NCBI GenBank assembly: GCA_023362775.1
Contig: JALMGJ010000006.1
Location: 14,096,501-14,160,500 of the forward strand
DNA from: Charina bottae
Taxonomy: Eukaryota; Chordata; Lepidosauria; Squamata; Charinaidae
DNA length: 64,000 bases
Direction: 5' to 3'
Part shown: piece by piece, positions 21,094 through 32,236 of the stretch
How positions within the stretch are numbered: the first letter of the stretch is position 1
How the letters are laid out: every line of letters begins with the position of its first letter
Program-made: the position numbers and the translations under genes
The notes under the pieces: model-generated
Told to the model about the DNA's origin: nothing
The model's input: only the letters and a program-made list of their open reading frames with translations
Database searches by the model: none

Positions 21094-21246
21094 CTGTTCC
21101 ACCTGGATGACTGAGAACCTTCATAGACACTATTTCCTGGATGTTTCCCAACCAAGTACTAACACAGTGTGACCCTCCTTAGCATTTTTCCAAGATTAGC
21201 CGAGGTTCAATGGATTCTGTTGGCTGCAGTGATGGGCTACTTAATG

Positions 21247-21397
21247 CTCTAGAACAGTGTTTCTCAACCTTAGCAGCTTTAAGATGTCTGGATTGCAACT
21301 CCCAGAATTCCCCAGCCAGCATGGCTGGCTGGGGAATTCTGTAAGTTGAAGTCCAGACATCGTAAAGTTGCTAAGGTTGAGAAACACTGCTCTAAAG
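21247..21397. mobile_element. Hairpin hAT MITE (135 bp)
   Basis: CAGTGTTTCTCAACC and GGTTGAGAAACACTG are exact inverted ends (element 21255-21389). The arms pair over most of their length (AGAATTCCCCAGCCAGC with its complement). Flanks CTCTAGAA and CTCTAAAG agree at 6 of 8 bases, an aged 8-bp TSD. Confidence 0.85.
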
Positions 21398-21474
21398 AAA
21401 GAAACAAAATTCAAAATGGGATTCTACTTGATCACTGGTTACAATGGTCTTAAGTTTCAGGAACGCATATTCTA

Positions 21475-21665
21475 GTTGAGTGCTAGAAAAACATCCCTAA
21501 TAGTAAGAACAATTCAACAGTGGAAGCAATTACTCAGGGAAGTGGTGGATACCTGTTTGCTGGATGGACAGCCATCCCTTGGGGATGCTTTTATCTCAAA
21601 CCTGTGGGGGGAGCATGCCTTGGACTTGATGGCTTAAATAGCTCCTTCTAGGTCTCTGATTCTAA
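21475..21665 (+). mobile_element. CR1 LINE 3' region, degraded
   Basis: GCTAGAAAAACATCCC, CAACAGTGGAAGCAATTACTC and GACTTGATGGCTTAAATAGC follow the CR1 3' order. The tail octamers are not preserved. From 21666 to 24465 I see no gene or confident transposon apart from the TTG tract below. Confidence 0.7.
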
Positions 21666-22325
21666 CCATCTGTGAGAACCCCAGGTGAGCTGTTTTGAGA
21701 TTTGAGACAAAAGCCAGGCTATAAATATAAAATACTGTAGATAGCTAAATTGAGGGATAGATGATAGTCAGACTTTCAAGAGAATCATTTTCCATTTCTG
21801 CGGTAGAGAAGGAGTACCCCTGAACTTTTCAAAGTTTATATTTTGTCTCTTGGATGGGTGAGCCTACTCCCAAACATGATAACATGATGTAGGCATATTT
21901 TTTAAAATCTTCTAAGGATGCCTAGCGGCCTATACAGGGCTTGGAAACATTCTTATATATAAAAATGTGAGAGTCTTGCCAACCTTCCGTGAAGTCAGGT
22001 GGAACAAGACACCTCTGGGTACCAAGGGGGAGGGAGACTGTAGGCATATTGCTTCCCCTGGACACCAGGTTGCCAACTTCTAGCTTTAATACTTGGAAGG
22101 GAGGATTTGCATTAGCCAAGGGTTCCAGTAACAAGAGATTGGGGTCTTCCTGCCCCATGCCACAGGCTACATCTATAAAATGCTTCTATGGAGAAATGCT
22201 TCTATAAGAAGAAAAGTGCATTGATAGTTTCAGTCTTCAAATTCTCAGAATACAGTTTGGCCCTAATATTGAAGAATTTTCTCTGGACAAAACATAGCTT
22301 TACAAATTTTAAATTAATTAATTCA

Positions 22326-22326
22326 G

Positions 22327-22358
<32 letters not shown>

Positions 22359-22361
22359 GCT
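22326..22361 (+). repeat. (TTG)n microsatellite
   Basis: About 11 TTG units. It could be the tail of an otherwise lost inverted BovB or SINE copy, but no body is visible. Confidence 0.9.
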
Positions 22362-24463
22362 ATTAGTCTTAGATTGGCTTTATTAAGAGATTCAGACAGT
22401 AGTTTCTTCCTGTTGTTATCCAGGCAATCAGTTAGTGCTTTTAGATGGGTATTTATTTGCTGTTAAATGTGATAACTTTGGCCATTTAGAAAACTGAAAG
22501 GGTATTTGGCTCTCTCCCTAAATGTCAGCCTTTTAAGTGGCTTGACTTTTATTTTCTATTTACTCTGGTCAGTGTAAATTTCTGTGGGTTTTGCTGGTGT
22601 GGGAGAGAGGATTTGGGATGTGTAGTTCATAGTTATTAATATTTGACTTTGTTAGTGCTAGCTGTTTACTGTGTGACAGCCAAGGAAAGAAGAAGAAAAA
22701 TGGGGAATATTCGCCAGCTGTCTGGAAAAACTCTGGGTGACCTTAAGATGCAGTGGCTGCAGCTCCCTCTTCTCTTTTTGCACTGGCTTTGAAAATTATT
22801 GTATTTATTTCTAACAATAAGCCTGAATTTATATTCTAAGTGTTTTCCTAGTCACCCATAATGCATTTCCATGAGAATTATTGGCTTAATGTTGCAGGAT
22901 TGTTGGTCCTATAAAAGTGGATCATTGAACAGTTCTTGGTTAATCACTACATTTGTGCTGACCTCTTTCTACTGAAAATACTTTCAATTATGCCAGTAGA
23001 AAAGAGCTGTTAGTGAAGATGCTACCTTACCAAAAGCTTGGTCCAGGGTTGTGGAGAATTACTGATTCCATCTTACTGAAACATCCCATCTTGGGCCCTT
23101 TTCTCCTATTAAAGACATTTTATAATCAAGGCACAGTCCCCCAGGAAGTGCAGGGTTATAGATATTCATTTTATTATTTCTACTTTAAACATACATTAGC
23201 GTTTTCTGTAACAAAAGTGATTCTTATTCCCCAAAGAATGTCTTTCGCGTCGGAACAGCCAAATCAAACATCATTTTATCCTTATAGATACGATGTGTAG
23301 CCCTGATGTAAAGGATTGTAAAATGCAAATCTGCACATTCTCAGAGCATTCTTCATTTTCACATGGTTGAGAAACACCATCTTTCTGAAATTCTTAGAAA
23401 TTTAGGTTGTTGGAAAGCATGGAGTGCTGTCAGCGTGGAAGAGAAATGGTAGATGTGTGCTTCACATGGAAATAATACTCACAGCTGGATGGGGTGAGGT
23501 GAAAAGGCCATAATGCCACAGGAGTACAATGGCCACTGTTGTAGCAAAGCTGTTTGCTTCTCTCTAACTTTTCTTATTTGTGAAGGGAGAGCAAATTAAA
23601 AAAGGAGTGAAAAGCTACAGGAAAAGGTGAACATTTCTTAAACCACTTTGCATAGAGAAAGTCCTGTGCACGCTGTGAGCTGGGATGCAAAAGGACAAGA
23701 TAGAAAAGCCAAAGAAAGACAGAAAGGCAGACTTTCTTAGCCAACCCCTGCATGTAACAAGGTAGTGCACCCTTTTTTCTTCCCCTTCTACCCTGAAAGT
23801 TTAAAGAATGTTTTACTGCCTGGGAAAGGATCAGAGAAAACCATGTTTCTCACACAAGGGAGAGAAGAATTTTCCAAATTAAGGGGAAGGATCTGATAGA
23901 GCACCTTCAGCCATACTTACTAGAGAAGCACTACTACCCCAAGTAATTACTCTTGGAGGATATTCAAGAAGGCTATTTCTGTTTACTTATTGCCTTCCAT
24001 GTTACGTTCTCCATTAAATAGTCATCATTTTTTCTCCTAAATAAAGTCTAAATAACCAACAGCATATGCTGTGTACATGACCGTTCCTTTTGTAAAAGGT
24101 TCCATGTATTCTGAGACCCCAGAAAATGGCTCAGTTCAATAATCAAGTCAGAGGGATTGTAGGAATCTAACCCAAGGATGACTTTTCTGAAAGACTGGAA
24201 AACTTATCTGGACCTTTTGCTGAAAGAAGAAAAAAAAATGGTATCATGATTTATGGGCTTGAGGATTAAAAAAGACGTGGACTAAGTGAGGGGTTGAAGG
24301 GATTTGCATAACATCTAAGAGGGAGGGAAGATTATAATTTTGTAATTACAGTACCTGTTGAAGAGAAGGTCGGAAGTCATTATATTTCATAACTTTAGTT
24401 TCTTTCTTTTCTTCTTTTCTTGCACCTTTTTCTTACTTTCTGTACTATTTTCATTCTATAAAT

Positions 24464-24519
24464 ATATGAATGAATGAATGAATGAATGAATGAATGAATG
24501 AATGAATGAATGAATGAAA
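24464..24519 (+). repeat. (ATGA)n microsatellite
   Basis: About 13 units of ATGA, like the tail at 17741-17788. No L2-type hairpin precedes it, so its origin is unclear. Confidence 0.9.
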
Positions 24520-24679
24520 TCTAACCAATGTATGACTGGACAGTACAGCTGGATTCTATACTTCATTCACTTCTGAGTTTCCAATGACATTCCAGCATCT
24601 GCTGTTGAAAGTGGACAATTCATCAGATACAGGGGACTTGTTATTTGGGGAGTTGGATATCTGATAGAGTAAGAAAGAT

Positions 24680-24809
24680 ATAAGATGAGATGAGATGAGA
24701 TGAGATGAGATGAGATGAGAGATAAGATAGATGATAGATAGACAGTGTAGATAGATAGATGACAGATAGGATAGATAGATGATAGATAAGAATAGATGAT
24801 AGATGATAG

Positions 24810-24852
<43 letters not shown>

Positions 24853-24874
24853 GATAGATAGATGATAGATAAGA

Positions 24875-24916
<42 letters not shown>

Positions 24917-24941
24917 GATAGATAAGAATAGATAGATGATA
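24680..24941 (+). repeat. (GAGAT)n then (GATA)n/GACA array, Bkm-like
   Basis: GAGAT units (24683-24720) pass into an interrupted GATA array with GACA variants (24721-24941). GATA/GACA repeats are the Bkm satellite motif first described from snakes. The minus-strand ORFs rich in Ile, Tyr, Leu and Ser are repeat artefacts. Confidence 0.9.
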
Positions 24942-25019
24942 GGCAATTTGGGAATCTCACCATCTTTATGCAGAGGAATCGGCTAAGAAGGAGCATTTGT
25001 GTGTGGCTATTCAGAAAGA

Positions 25020-25410
25020 GGACGTCGATATCTCTGATTCTTTAAAGCAGCTGGTATTCTTAATCCGACTACTCAACTGCAGATCTCTGTGGCGAAAACC
25101 CAAGAAGCTTAATGATTGTACTATTTCATTTAACTTCCATGCAGCTGGAAGGCTGATCTGCATTTTTACAATCTAATTTTGCAGATATTGGTCTCTTCTG
25201 CTGGCCTCGGAAGAGCCCACACAGCCTTCAATGCAGGATCCAACCCTCTAAAGTAAAAATGACTAATGTTATGATAAAAGCAATTGGCTAGCCTTGTGGT
25301 CCTTAATCAAAGCACCTTGACTTCCGCCGGAGCTGTACCAGGGTATGGAGTGAATAATGGCTCCCGGATTTGAACTGATGAGAATATTAATATAGTTAAC
25401 TCAATACCCA
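25020..25410. other. Candidate conserved non-coding element
   Basis: Non-repetitive, non-coding DNA with retained CpGs (GTCGATATCTCTGATTC, GACTTCCGCCGGAGC) and several homeodomain-like cores. The idea rests only on texture. From 25411 to 27329 nothing recognisable is present. Confidence 0.25.
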
Positions 25411-27329
25411 GGGCCTAGTTCTTGCAGCCAATGGTGTGTGAAATTTTCTTCCCAAGGAAATTGCCTTCAATCTGGAAGATGTGCAAAAATGTACCTATTC
25501 CTGAGACTAGAGGAGATGGTACCCATTACAAATACCATGATGTGTTAATTGTTGGCCATCTAGAGAGGAAATGTTATATTACAGGGATAAATAATAATAT
25601 ACAGTTTTGTGGTACCTTGAAGAGTAACAATTATACAGTCACCAATCACAATTACCACTTTTAACTGGCTAGTCTTAATGTGCCCCTTGATTCTACAAGT
25701 AACATTTCATAGTAGACCAACTTCCTATGTCAGTTTTCTCTTACTTTACAAGTTTGCTCTTACAATGACCTATTATTGCCTATGTCTCCTTGGGGGCTCC
25801 CAAAGGCCACATGATTATGTCCAATGGGAACAGAATGTTAGACTAAAGTCCCATGGTTTGATCCAGCAGGGCTCTTCCGACATTCATCATTCATCATTTC
25901 TGTAATGAAAATATATATTGAGTATATATTAAGTTTATTTCAAGTAAAATGTGTGTAAAATCATAGTTTTAATAGAGCCAGCTAGTAGCCATGTTTGTCC
26001 TGTTTATGAACTTACTAGGGTGTCCACGTTGCTAAAATGTGAGGAATGTATGAGGTGTGTACAGTATGTGGTACCAACAACAAGATAACGGGTTGGAACA
26101 GACAGTGAATGACAAATGGGTGAACGGAGGTACTAGACAGATAAGAGAACATGATGAATAAGGAATGTCAGGTCTCTGCAAAACAACAAGTTCAGAACCA
26201 GGTCAGAACAAACACTGACGTGTATAGTTCTGACGTATAGTTCTGACACTGACTGTGAAATGTTGGATTTAACACAGTCAGGTATAAAAGTAAGATGACA
26301 TGCAATGGAGTTTTGAGGTGCGAGACTTTCCACAGGGAACAGGGGACACCCTGATGTCTGACTCCCAGCTCACTCTAATATGTCTGGCCAACTATTAGGA
26401 GTGGATGTAAATATCTAGGTTTAGATACTAAGTCCGGTAACTGTTGCAGGTATCAATGAGATACATTTGAGAAACTTTGATGAGGTGAATGCAAATAGCA
26501 ACTTGGATAGCCTAGTTAAGGCATAGTTATTGATATTTGTTTGATGGTTAACCTAATATAATATTGTAATAAGCTTTAGAGAATCTTATAATCTTATTCA
26601 TTTATCATTTATTATTTGTAACTCAATAGCTGCTTTGCTTTCTGTCTGAATAACACAAGAATAAAAGAACTATTATTGAACTTTACATGGAGTAAGTTGT
26701 ACTTATTAAAATAGATTTTATGACATTTCTACAAGGATTCTTTCTTTTATTTTAAACAGATTTTCTTCCAGAATTAGCAAATGAAAGCTACTGCAGCTTT
26801 AGTTATGGGGTATGACCTTGGGAGAGATTCAGAAACTAGTTTTTAGCAAATAAAAAGAAGGTAATCTGGTGTGTTTGTGAAAGTTGGGCTGGTACCTACA
26901 CTCCAGTTTAGCAACACTTGTATGTCTGTCTCAGTTTCTCTGAACATGGCCCATAATGAGCCAAGCAATACAGAGCTATGTTTCAAATGTGATTTAGCTG
27001 CTGAGGTTCTGTCCACATTTATCCTTTATTAACTTACCCATATGTATTTCATGCCAGGGTAGTTGCAGCTATCAGCCACTAGATGTCAGCAAAAAATTTG
27101 GCAGCGTTGCAGGAATAAATGAATTTAATGATCATTACTGATTTGCTGTATCATAACTTTGCTATGTTTACCCTCTACATGACTTAAATGGAAGTTTAGA
27201 TAAAACAGCAAACATCTCAGAGAGCACAATGGGTGTTTCTTAAGCATAGATGCCAATATTATTTAACATTATCAAGTGTTAAAAACTTCTGATATTCTTT
27301 GGTGATTCCCCCCCTCCATCTAATACATT

Positions 27330-27695
27330 TTATTGATTGATTGTATTTATATCCCATCGTTTCTATGAAAGTTAGGTGCACCTGCAAGGGGATCAAAAAA
27401 GGTCCAGATGTGTGTAAGCTATGACAGTGTGGTCAATGCATGTAAAAAAAGTGGTGGGGCTTTGATCACATGGTTGTAGCTGCCATCTTGAACAACCCCA
27501 CCCCCACAGATGCCCCTATTCAAGTTGATATACAAAGGAAGAGGATCTTCCCTTCAATTTTATCCTCATGACAACAACCCTGTGTAAGGTTTGGGCTGAG
27601 AAAGTGACTGACTCAAAGTCATCCAATGTGCTCTGAAGCCAAATAAGGATTCAACCCCTGGCCCAGTCTGACATTTTAACCACTTGATAGACTAG
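27330..27695 (-). mobile_element. tRNA-derived SINE, inverted and degraded
   Basis: 27530-27695 reads in reverse as a MIR/CORE-like SINE: TCATGACAACAACCCTGTG, then GACTCAAAGTCATCC and a B box complement (GGATTCAACCCCTGG). The 3' part (27330-27365, TTGTATTTATATCCCATCG) is separated by about 165 bp of unrelated DNA. Confidence 0.6.
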
Positions 27696-28013
27696 CAGTG
27701 TTTCCACGTTCTATCACTTAATAATCACATACAGTCCCTTGAAGGACTGGATACTTTGATGAAATCTCAAACGAAGCACTGCTTCCTTTGGGAAGGAAAG
27801 AGGCCCTGCCTAAGAATGAAGTGAAGCTAAGTGCTCAAAGTGTTTCATTTGTGAAGTCCATGCGTAAGAGCTTCCACCTATGCAAACTGCAAAATCCCCG
27901 CTTCCTTGGGGTGAATCCAAACCACCTCATGAAAAGCCAATTCATTAATGGCAATGCCTGTACTTTATGTGGAGAAGATCTCAAGTTTCACCTAAGATCC
28001 AATGTGGTTTAGT

Positions 28014-28358
28014 GGCTAAGGCATAGCTTTCCAAACTGTGTGTCACGGCACTTTAGTCTGTCGCAACACACAGTTTGATGTGTCGCAAGACAACCTGGAA
28101 GCGGCAGTGGGGGCGTGCATGGTGGGGGTGTGGGGGTGCGCGTGGCGGCAGCGGTGTGCACGGCGGCAGTGGCAGCGACGACAGCAGCAGTGTGCCATCA
28201 GTGCTTCCGCGTTTTAGCGGAGGACGCCGCCGCTGCCGCAGCCGCCCTACACGCTGCTGCCGGGCGCCCCCCCGCACCGCCATGCACGCCCACGCCCATG
28301 TGTGCGCCCCCATGTGTGTGTCGCCAACGGCGGCAGTTTGGAAAGCACTGGGCTAAGG
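28014..28358. mobile_element. GC-rich hAT element (hAT-g) with perfect 8-bp TSD
   Basis: GGCTAAGG flanks both ends (28014-28021 and 28351-28358). Termini are CATAGCTTTCCAAACTG and CAGTTTGGAAAGCACTG. The interior is extremely CpG- and GGC-rich and partly self-complementary, which explains the overlapping ORFs (86-93 codons). Confidence 0.9.
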
Positions 28359-28471
28359 TTTGGATTAAGACATGAAAGAGCCAGAGATTCTCCACTTGAT
28401 CATGATGCTTACTCAGTGACTTGGGGTTAGTAATTCTCAGACAGTTTCAAAGCAGGACTAGACAAACTGAT

Positions 28472-28695
28472 GAGAGCCAGCTTGATGTAGTGGTTAAGGC
28501 ACCAGGCTAGAAACTGGGAAACCATGAGTTCTAGTCCCACCTTGGACACAAAGCCAGCTGGATGATGTAGGCCAGTCTCTCAGCGCTAGGAAGAAGAAGG
28601 CAAGGGCAAACCGCTCCTGAAATCTTGTCAAGAAAACTGCAGAGACTAGTCCAGGCAGTTGCCAGGCGTCAAGGCTGACTTGAAGGCACGCACAC
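28472..28695 (+). mobile_element. tRNA-derived SINE with MIR-like core
   Basis: Same family as 6776-6998: GAGCCAGCTTGATGTAGTGG head, GAGTTCTAGTCCCACC B-box region, and a tail of GTCAAGGCTGACTTGAAGGC followed by a short CA run. Confidence 0.85.
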
Positions 28696-28748
28696 ACACA
28701 TACACAAAGAAAAATTGAATCAGGTTTGGACTATCCGTGGTCACTAGT

Positions 28749-29035
28749 CTCCAGACCAGGGCTTTCCAAAGTTTTCCTGCGGCGACACACCAACCACCGT
28801 TGGTGTGTCGCCGTGGGAAAACCCGGAAGTGCCGCCGTTGCGGCAGCGTGCAAAAACCCGGAAGCGCTACTGCCGCTTTCGGATTTTTGTGCACCACCGT
28901 TGGTGTGTCGCAGCGGGAAAACCCGGAAGCGCTGATGATGATCAGCGCTTCCGGGTTGTGTGGCGACACACCAGACTGTGTGTGGCAACACACTTTTGTG
29001 TCGCCACACACAGTTTGGAAAGCTCTGCTCCAGAC
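28749..29035. mobile_element. Foldback hAT element (hAT-h) with perfect 8-bp TSD
   Basis: CTCCAGAC flanks both ends (28749-28756 and 29028-29035). Termini CAGGGCTTTCCAAAG and GTTTGGAAAGCTCTG match hAT-g. The interior repeats GTTGGTGTGTCGC and ACCCGGAAGCGCT. It includes a perfect 17-bp hairpin (28920-28936 with 28941-28957, loop GATG). The 102-121 codon ORFs on both strands are by-products of the symmetry. Confidence 0.9.
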
Positions 29036-29815
29036 TCATGAGCAGACCACTTAAAACTCCAGCTTCTAAGGAGAAATCCTGCTTTTATTTTGAGCTTTTG
29101 CATTCATCTTGTAAGGCACAGTATGGGACAGCATGCTGGGCCACTTATTCCTTGGCCTGATCTAGCACTCTTTGCTAGAGTGGATCTGTAGAGGAACGGA
29201 GGAGATTCTGGAGTGATAGAACCCAATTTGGGCAGTGCAGACAGAGGCAACCAAGATATGAAAGGCTGCCCGTGGGTGTGAGTTTGACCAGAAATCTCTG
29301 GACTCTTAAAGCTATCCTCTTGAGATGTCCATTATAATTAAAATGATGGGCTCCAAATTATCTGCCCATATCTTCTCTTTCTTTTCCTTTTTGCAAAACA
29401 GTCAATTGAACACACTGCTATCTTTTTCACATAATGAACATGAAGGCTGTACACCAAATTATGCTTTTCCACACTTGCTTTTTCCCCCCTCCCTGATTGC
29501 ACAATTACCTCCTCTTCTCCTGCCCTTGATGGTGCAGAAGGTCATTTTAATTCGAGTCCAAATTACTTCTCTAAAAATGTTGCCAATTCTGACAAAAGCA
29601 TCCCACTTTAGTGCCAATGCCTCCAGTAAGCAACACAGCTGAGGTTATAAGAGAGCAGAAGCTGTAACTCTGTTGTTTCATTTGCATACAAATTGTCAGC
29701 CTAGAAGCAAACATATTGTTAACATTATGGATTACATAAATCTGGTACTTTTCGTTGATTTTTTTTTTTAAAAAAGGGAGGCTAAAGAGAAATTAGGTTG
29801 CTTGGTAATTAAAAT
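29036..29815. other. Unclassified DNA, possible conserved block at its end
   Basis: No gene recognised. 29530-29760 is non-repetitive and includes ATTTGCATACAAAT (29680-29693), a near-palindromic octamer-type word. Conservation is a guess. Confidence 0.3.
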
Positions 29816-29888
29816 TATATATATATATGTATGTATCTATGTATGTAGTAAGTATGTATATATCAACACACACACACACACACACACG
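29816..29888 (+). repeat. (TA)/(TATG)/(CA)n compound microsatellite
   Basis: TA units, then ATGT/GTATG units, then about 13 CA units (29863-29888). From 29889 to 30495 no feature is recognised. Confidence 0.9.
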
Positions 29889-30495
29889 AGCACACTCACA
29901 AATATATGTATTATTCTTCACATAGCTCATAGTTCAGAGATCCAGGAGGATTCTGGGTTAGACAACTTAAGTACTAAAATTACAGGTTGTCTCTTCTCTC
30001 TGATATATTCATTAATGTGTGTGGGTTTGCTTGTAGATGTGTTTCTCGGTTTGTGAGTCATTTGCTCATTCACCCCATCTACTGTGCAGAGCAGGACAGT
30101 CCAAAACTTTGTTGTTCACTTGATGTCTGGCCTGAATCTTCAGAGACTGTGGTGGACCATGTTTGATTTTTGGACTGCCCCTTGGAGATTTGGTTCCTCT
30201 TTCACTCTTTCCCACCTACTATCAGCTATGAATAAAACTTTCAGGACTGTTATTTTATTAGTATCAATAACCTGAAGTCATTTTTGAAAGCTGTCCGTCA
30301 GGTTCTTTTGTTATCTTGAGGAGGAACTTGAATGGTAAATGGGTAGAACCTTTTGAGGGTTATAATTCACTTAAGGAATGTTTTGCATAAAAACATAAGA
30401 GTTTTAAGGGGCCCTTTATAACATCAAACCCAGTCTTTTGCTTGGTGCAGGATTCCAATTTTGAACTGAAGAAATTTTATTCAACCTCAGCCTGA

Positions 30496-31558
30496 AGGCT
30501 TTCAGAAAAGGGGAACCTTACAGACTTATTCATTCTACTGTCAACTGATGATACCCAACTTTATATTTCCAACCCAGGTTGCCTGAGTGATGCCATGCAG
30601 GTTCTGCCCCAGTCTCTGGAGGCTGTGGGGACTTGAATGGGGAGCAAAAGGCTTCAGCTCAATCCTAGTAAGACCGAGTGGCTTTGGGTTTGTGACCCAA
30701 AGTGACCTCCTGGTTTCAGGACCTTCCATTTTTGGTTCTGAGTGGGGTTGCACAGGTGCACAATCTGGGGGTCCTCTTGGATTCACGGCTCCTGCTTGAG
30801 AAGCAGGTGGTAGCTGTGGCTAGGAGGACCTTTTGCACAGCTTCAGGTTGTGCATCAGTTGTGCCTGCTCATGGACCAGGAGTCCTACTCACAATCACAT
30901 ATGCCCTAGTGACCTCCAGATTAGACTACTGCAATGTGCTCTACATGGACTGCTCTTGAAGAGCAACTGGCAGCTTCAGCTGGTGCAAAATGCTGCAGCG
31001 TGGGCAGTTAGTGGTGCCTCTTTCTTGGCACATGGAGCTGTATTGGCTGCCAGTATGCTTCTGGGTGCAATTCAAGGTGCTGGTAGTCACATTTAAAGCT
31101 ATAAATGGCTTGGGACTGGATTACTTATGGGACTGTCTCTCCCTGTTGCTTCTACCCACCCCATCCAGTCCAGCAGGAGGGGCATGCTCTGGGTCCCATC
31201 AGCTAAGGCATGTCAGCTGGTTGGTCCCAGGAAGAGAGCCTTTTCTGTCATGGCACCTGCCCTCTGGAATATCATCCCTCCAGAGATCAGATTGGTTCAT
31301 CCCTGTTGGCCTTCAGTAAGGTCTTGAAAACATAGCTCTGTGCTTGAGTCTGGGGACCCAGGCATGGAACAGAGCTCATTTCTTGGTTATGCTGAATGTT
31401 CAGTTGTGGCTTTATAATTCTTTTCTGGATAATATGGGCTTTATATAAGTATTTTGTATATGTTTTTACCATTTTTAATATTGTTAGTCCCCCAGAGTCA
31501 TGTATGTGAGATGGGTGGCCATATAAATCCACTAAACAAGCAAACAAACAAACAAACA
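30496..31558 (+). mobile_element. L2-clade LINE, RT palm to 3' end, degraded
   Basis: The plus strand begins inside the reverse transcriptase catalytic block (GATGATACCCAACTTTAT reads DDTQLY). It continues through the thumb and C-terminal region with many frameshifts and stops. It ends in CCCCCAGAGTCATGTATG, GATGGGTGGCC and an (AAAC)n tail (31537-31558). The scattered plus-strand ORFs of 66-109 codons here are pieces of this dead ORF. Confidence 0.8.
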
Positions 31559-31562
31559 AACT

Positions 31563-31700
31563 TACTGTCCTGAACAATAATCTGCCTTCATTTAGCTTAA
31601 AGCCATTATGTTGTGTTTTGTCCTCTGGGACACTAGAAAACAGATTATGGGTCTTCTTTTCTGTGATTACCCCTTCAAGTAGTTCTTCCTCTCAGAGAAG
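31563..31700 (-). mobile_element. CR1 fragment, inverted
   Basis: TTTAGCTTAAAGCCATTATG, TTTTGTCCTCTGGGACAC and GTGATTACCCCTTCAAGTAG match the CR1 3' coding region seen at 39220-39470 and 42440-42620. From 31701 to 32049 nothing is recognised. Confidence 0.6.
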
Positions 31701-32236
31701 ATTCTTTGACATCCAACTTGAAGTCCTTGGATGCTAGAAGAACTTTTTATTTACTAAACATCTGATCTTTATTGAATAGTTAATGCTACATTTTAAACCA
31801 GTTGCTCCTTTTTTATATATTCTCTTATTGGCTATAATGACTAGTGATTATGGAGTTTGATCCAACATATTTGGAATGCATCTGTTTGGGAAATATTATT
31901 CTATCATGTAAGCTATACAGCAGCCCAGAAAATATTTATTCCAAAGGTCATTATGAGAGGACAGCCAGGGTCACCAGGCCCCAGGTGTCCATCTGTCATA
32001 AATATCATGCCTAACTAGTCCAACATATACACATTTAACTTTTTAGAAGATTTATTTTTATTTATTTTATTTTTTATTTAATTAAATTTATATAACCGCC
32101 CATCTCCCCCAACGGGGAACTCTGGGCGGTTTACAATAAAATAGATTAAAACAGGATAAAACATCAATGTACAATATATAAATTAATAAATAATTATAAA
32201 TCCAGATGGAGATGGAATTAAACGAAGGACAATAAA

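Larger units (their letters stand above)
20135..21142 (+). mobile_element. Penelope-like element with GIY-YIG ORF and inverted arms (PLE copy D)
   Basis: The TSD CACTATTTCCTGGAT is perfect over 15 bp (20135-20149 and 21128-21142). The insert carries a 106-bp left arm (20150-20255) that is the exact reverse complement of 20988-21093. Between them lies the 3' end of the PLE ORF. The reverse transcriptase domain is absent, so the copy is 5'-truncated and non-autonomous. Inverted flanking pLTR pieces are typical of PLE insertions. The perfect arms imply a recent insertion or gene conversion. Confidence 0.85.
20000..21235 (-). mobile_element. 5S-rRNA-derived SINE (SINE3-like), split by a PLE
   Basis: 21143-21205 read on the minus strand resembles the 5' half of 5S rRNA: the plus strand shows CCAAGTACTAACACAG, GACCCTCCTTAGC and AAGATTAGCCGAGG, against the usual CCAAGTACTAACCAGG and CTTAGC words. 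20000-20149 is the SINE body. The PLE at 20150-21127 sits between them with a 15-bp TSD. This is not a functional 5S gene: it is diverged and incomplete. Confidence 0.65.

Noticed and set aside
20150..21127. Active hammerhead in PLE copy D
   Set aside because: The core words and stem II are there, but stem I pairs poorly and the cleavage position is U, so I list it only as degenerate.
21143..21235. 5S rRNA gene
   Set aside because: Only part of 5S is present, with many differences, and it is attached to a SINE body.
24680..24941. CRISPR-like regular repeats (also 52557-53110)
   Set aside because: One is a tetranucleotide microsatellite and the other a contiguous minisatellite without unique spacers, in vertebrate DNA.
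24556..24996. 146-codon ORF rich in Ile, Tyr, Leu and Ser
   Set aside because: Reverse translation of the GATA array.
25422..25664. 80-codon ORF as a possible exon
   Set aside because: No recognised motif and no flanking splice pattern; chance ORF length for AT-rich DNA.
28026..28350. CpG island marking a promoter
   Set aside because: Its borders coincide with hAT termini and an 8-bp TSD, so the island is transposon sequence.
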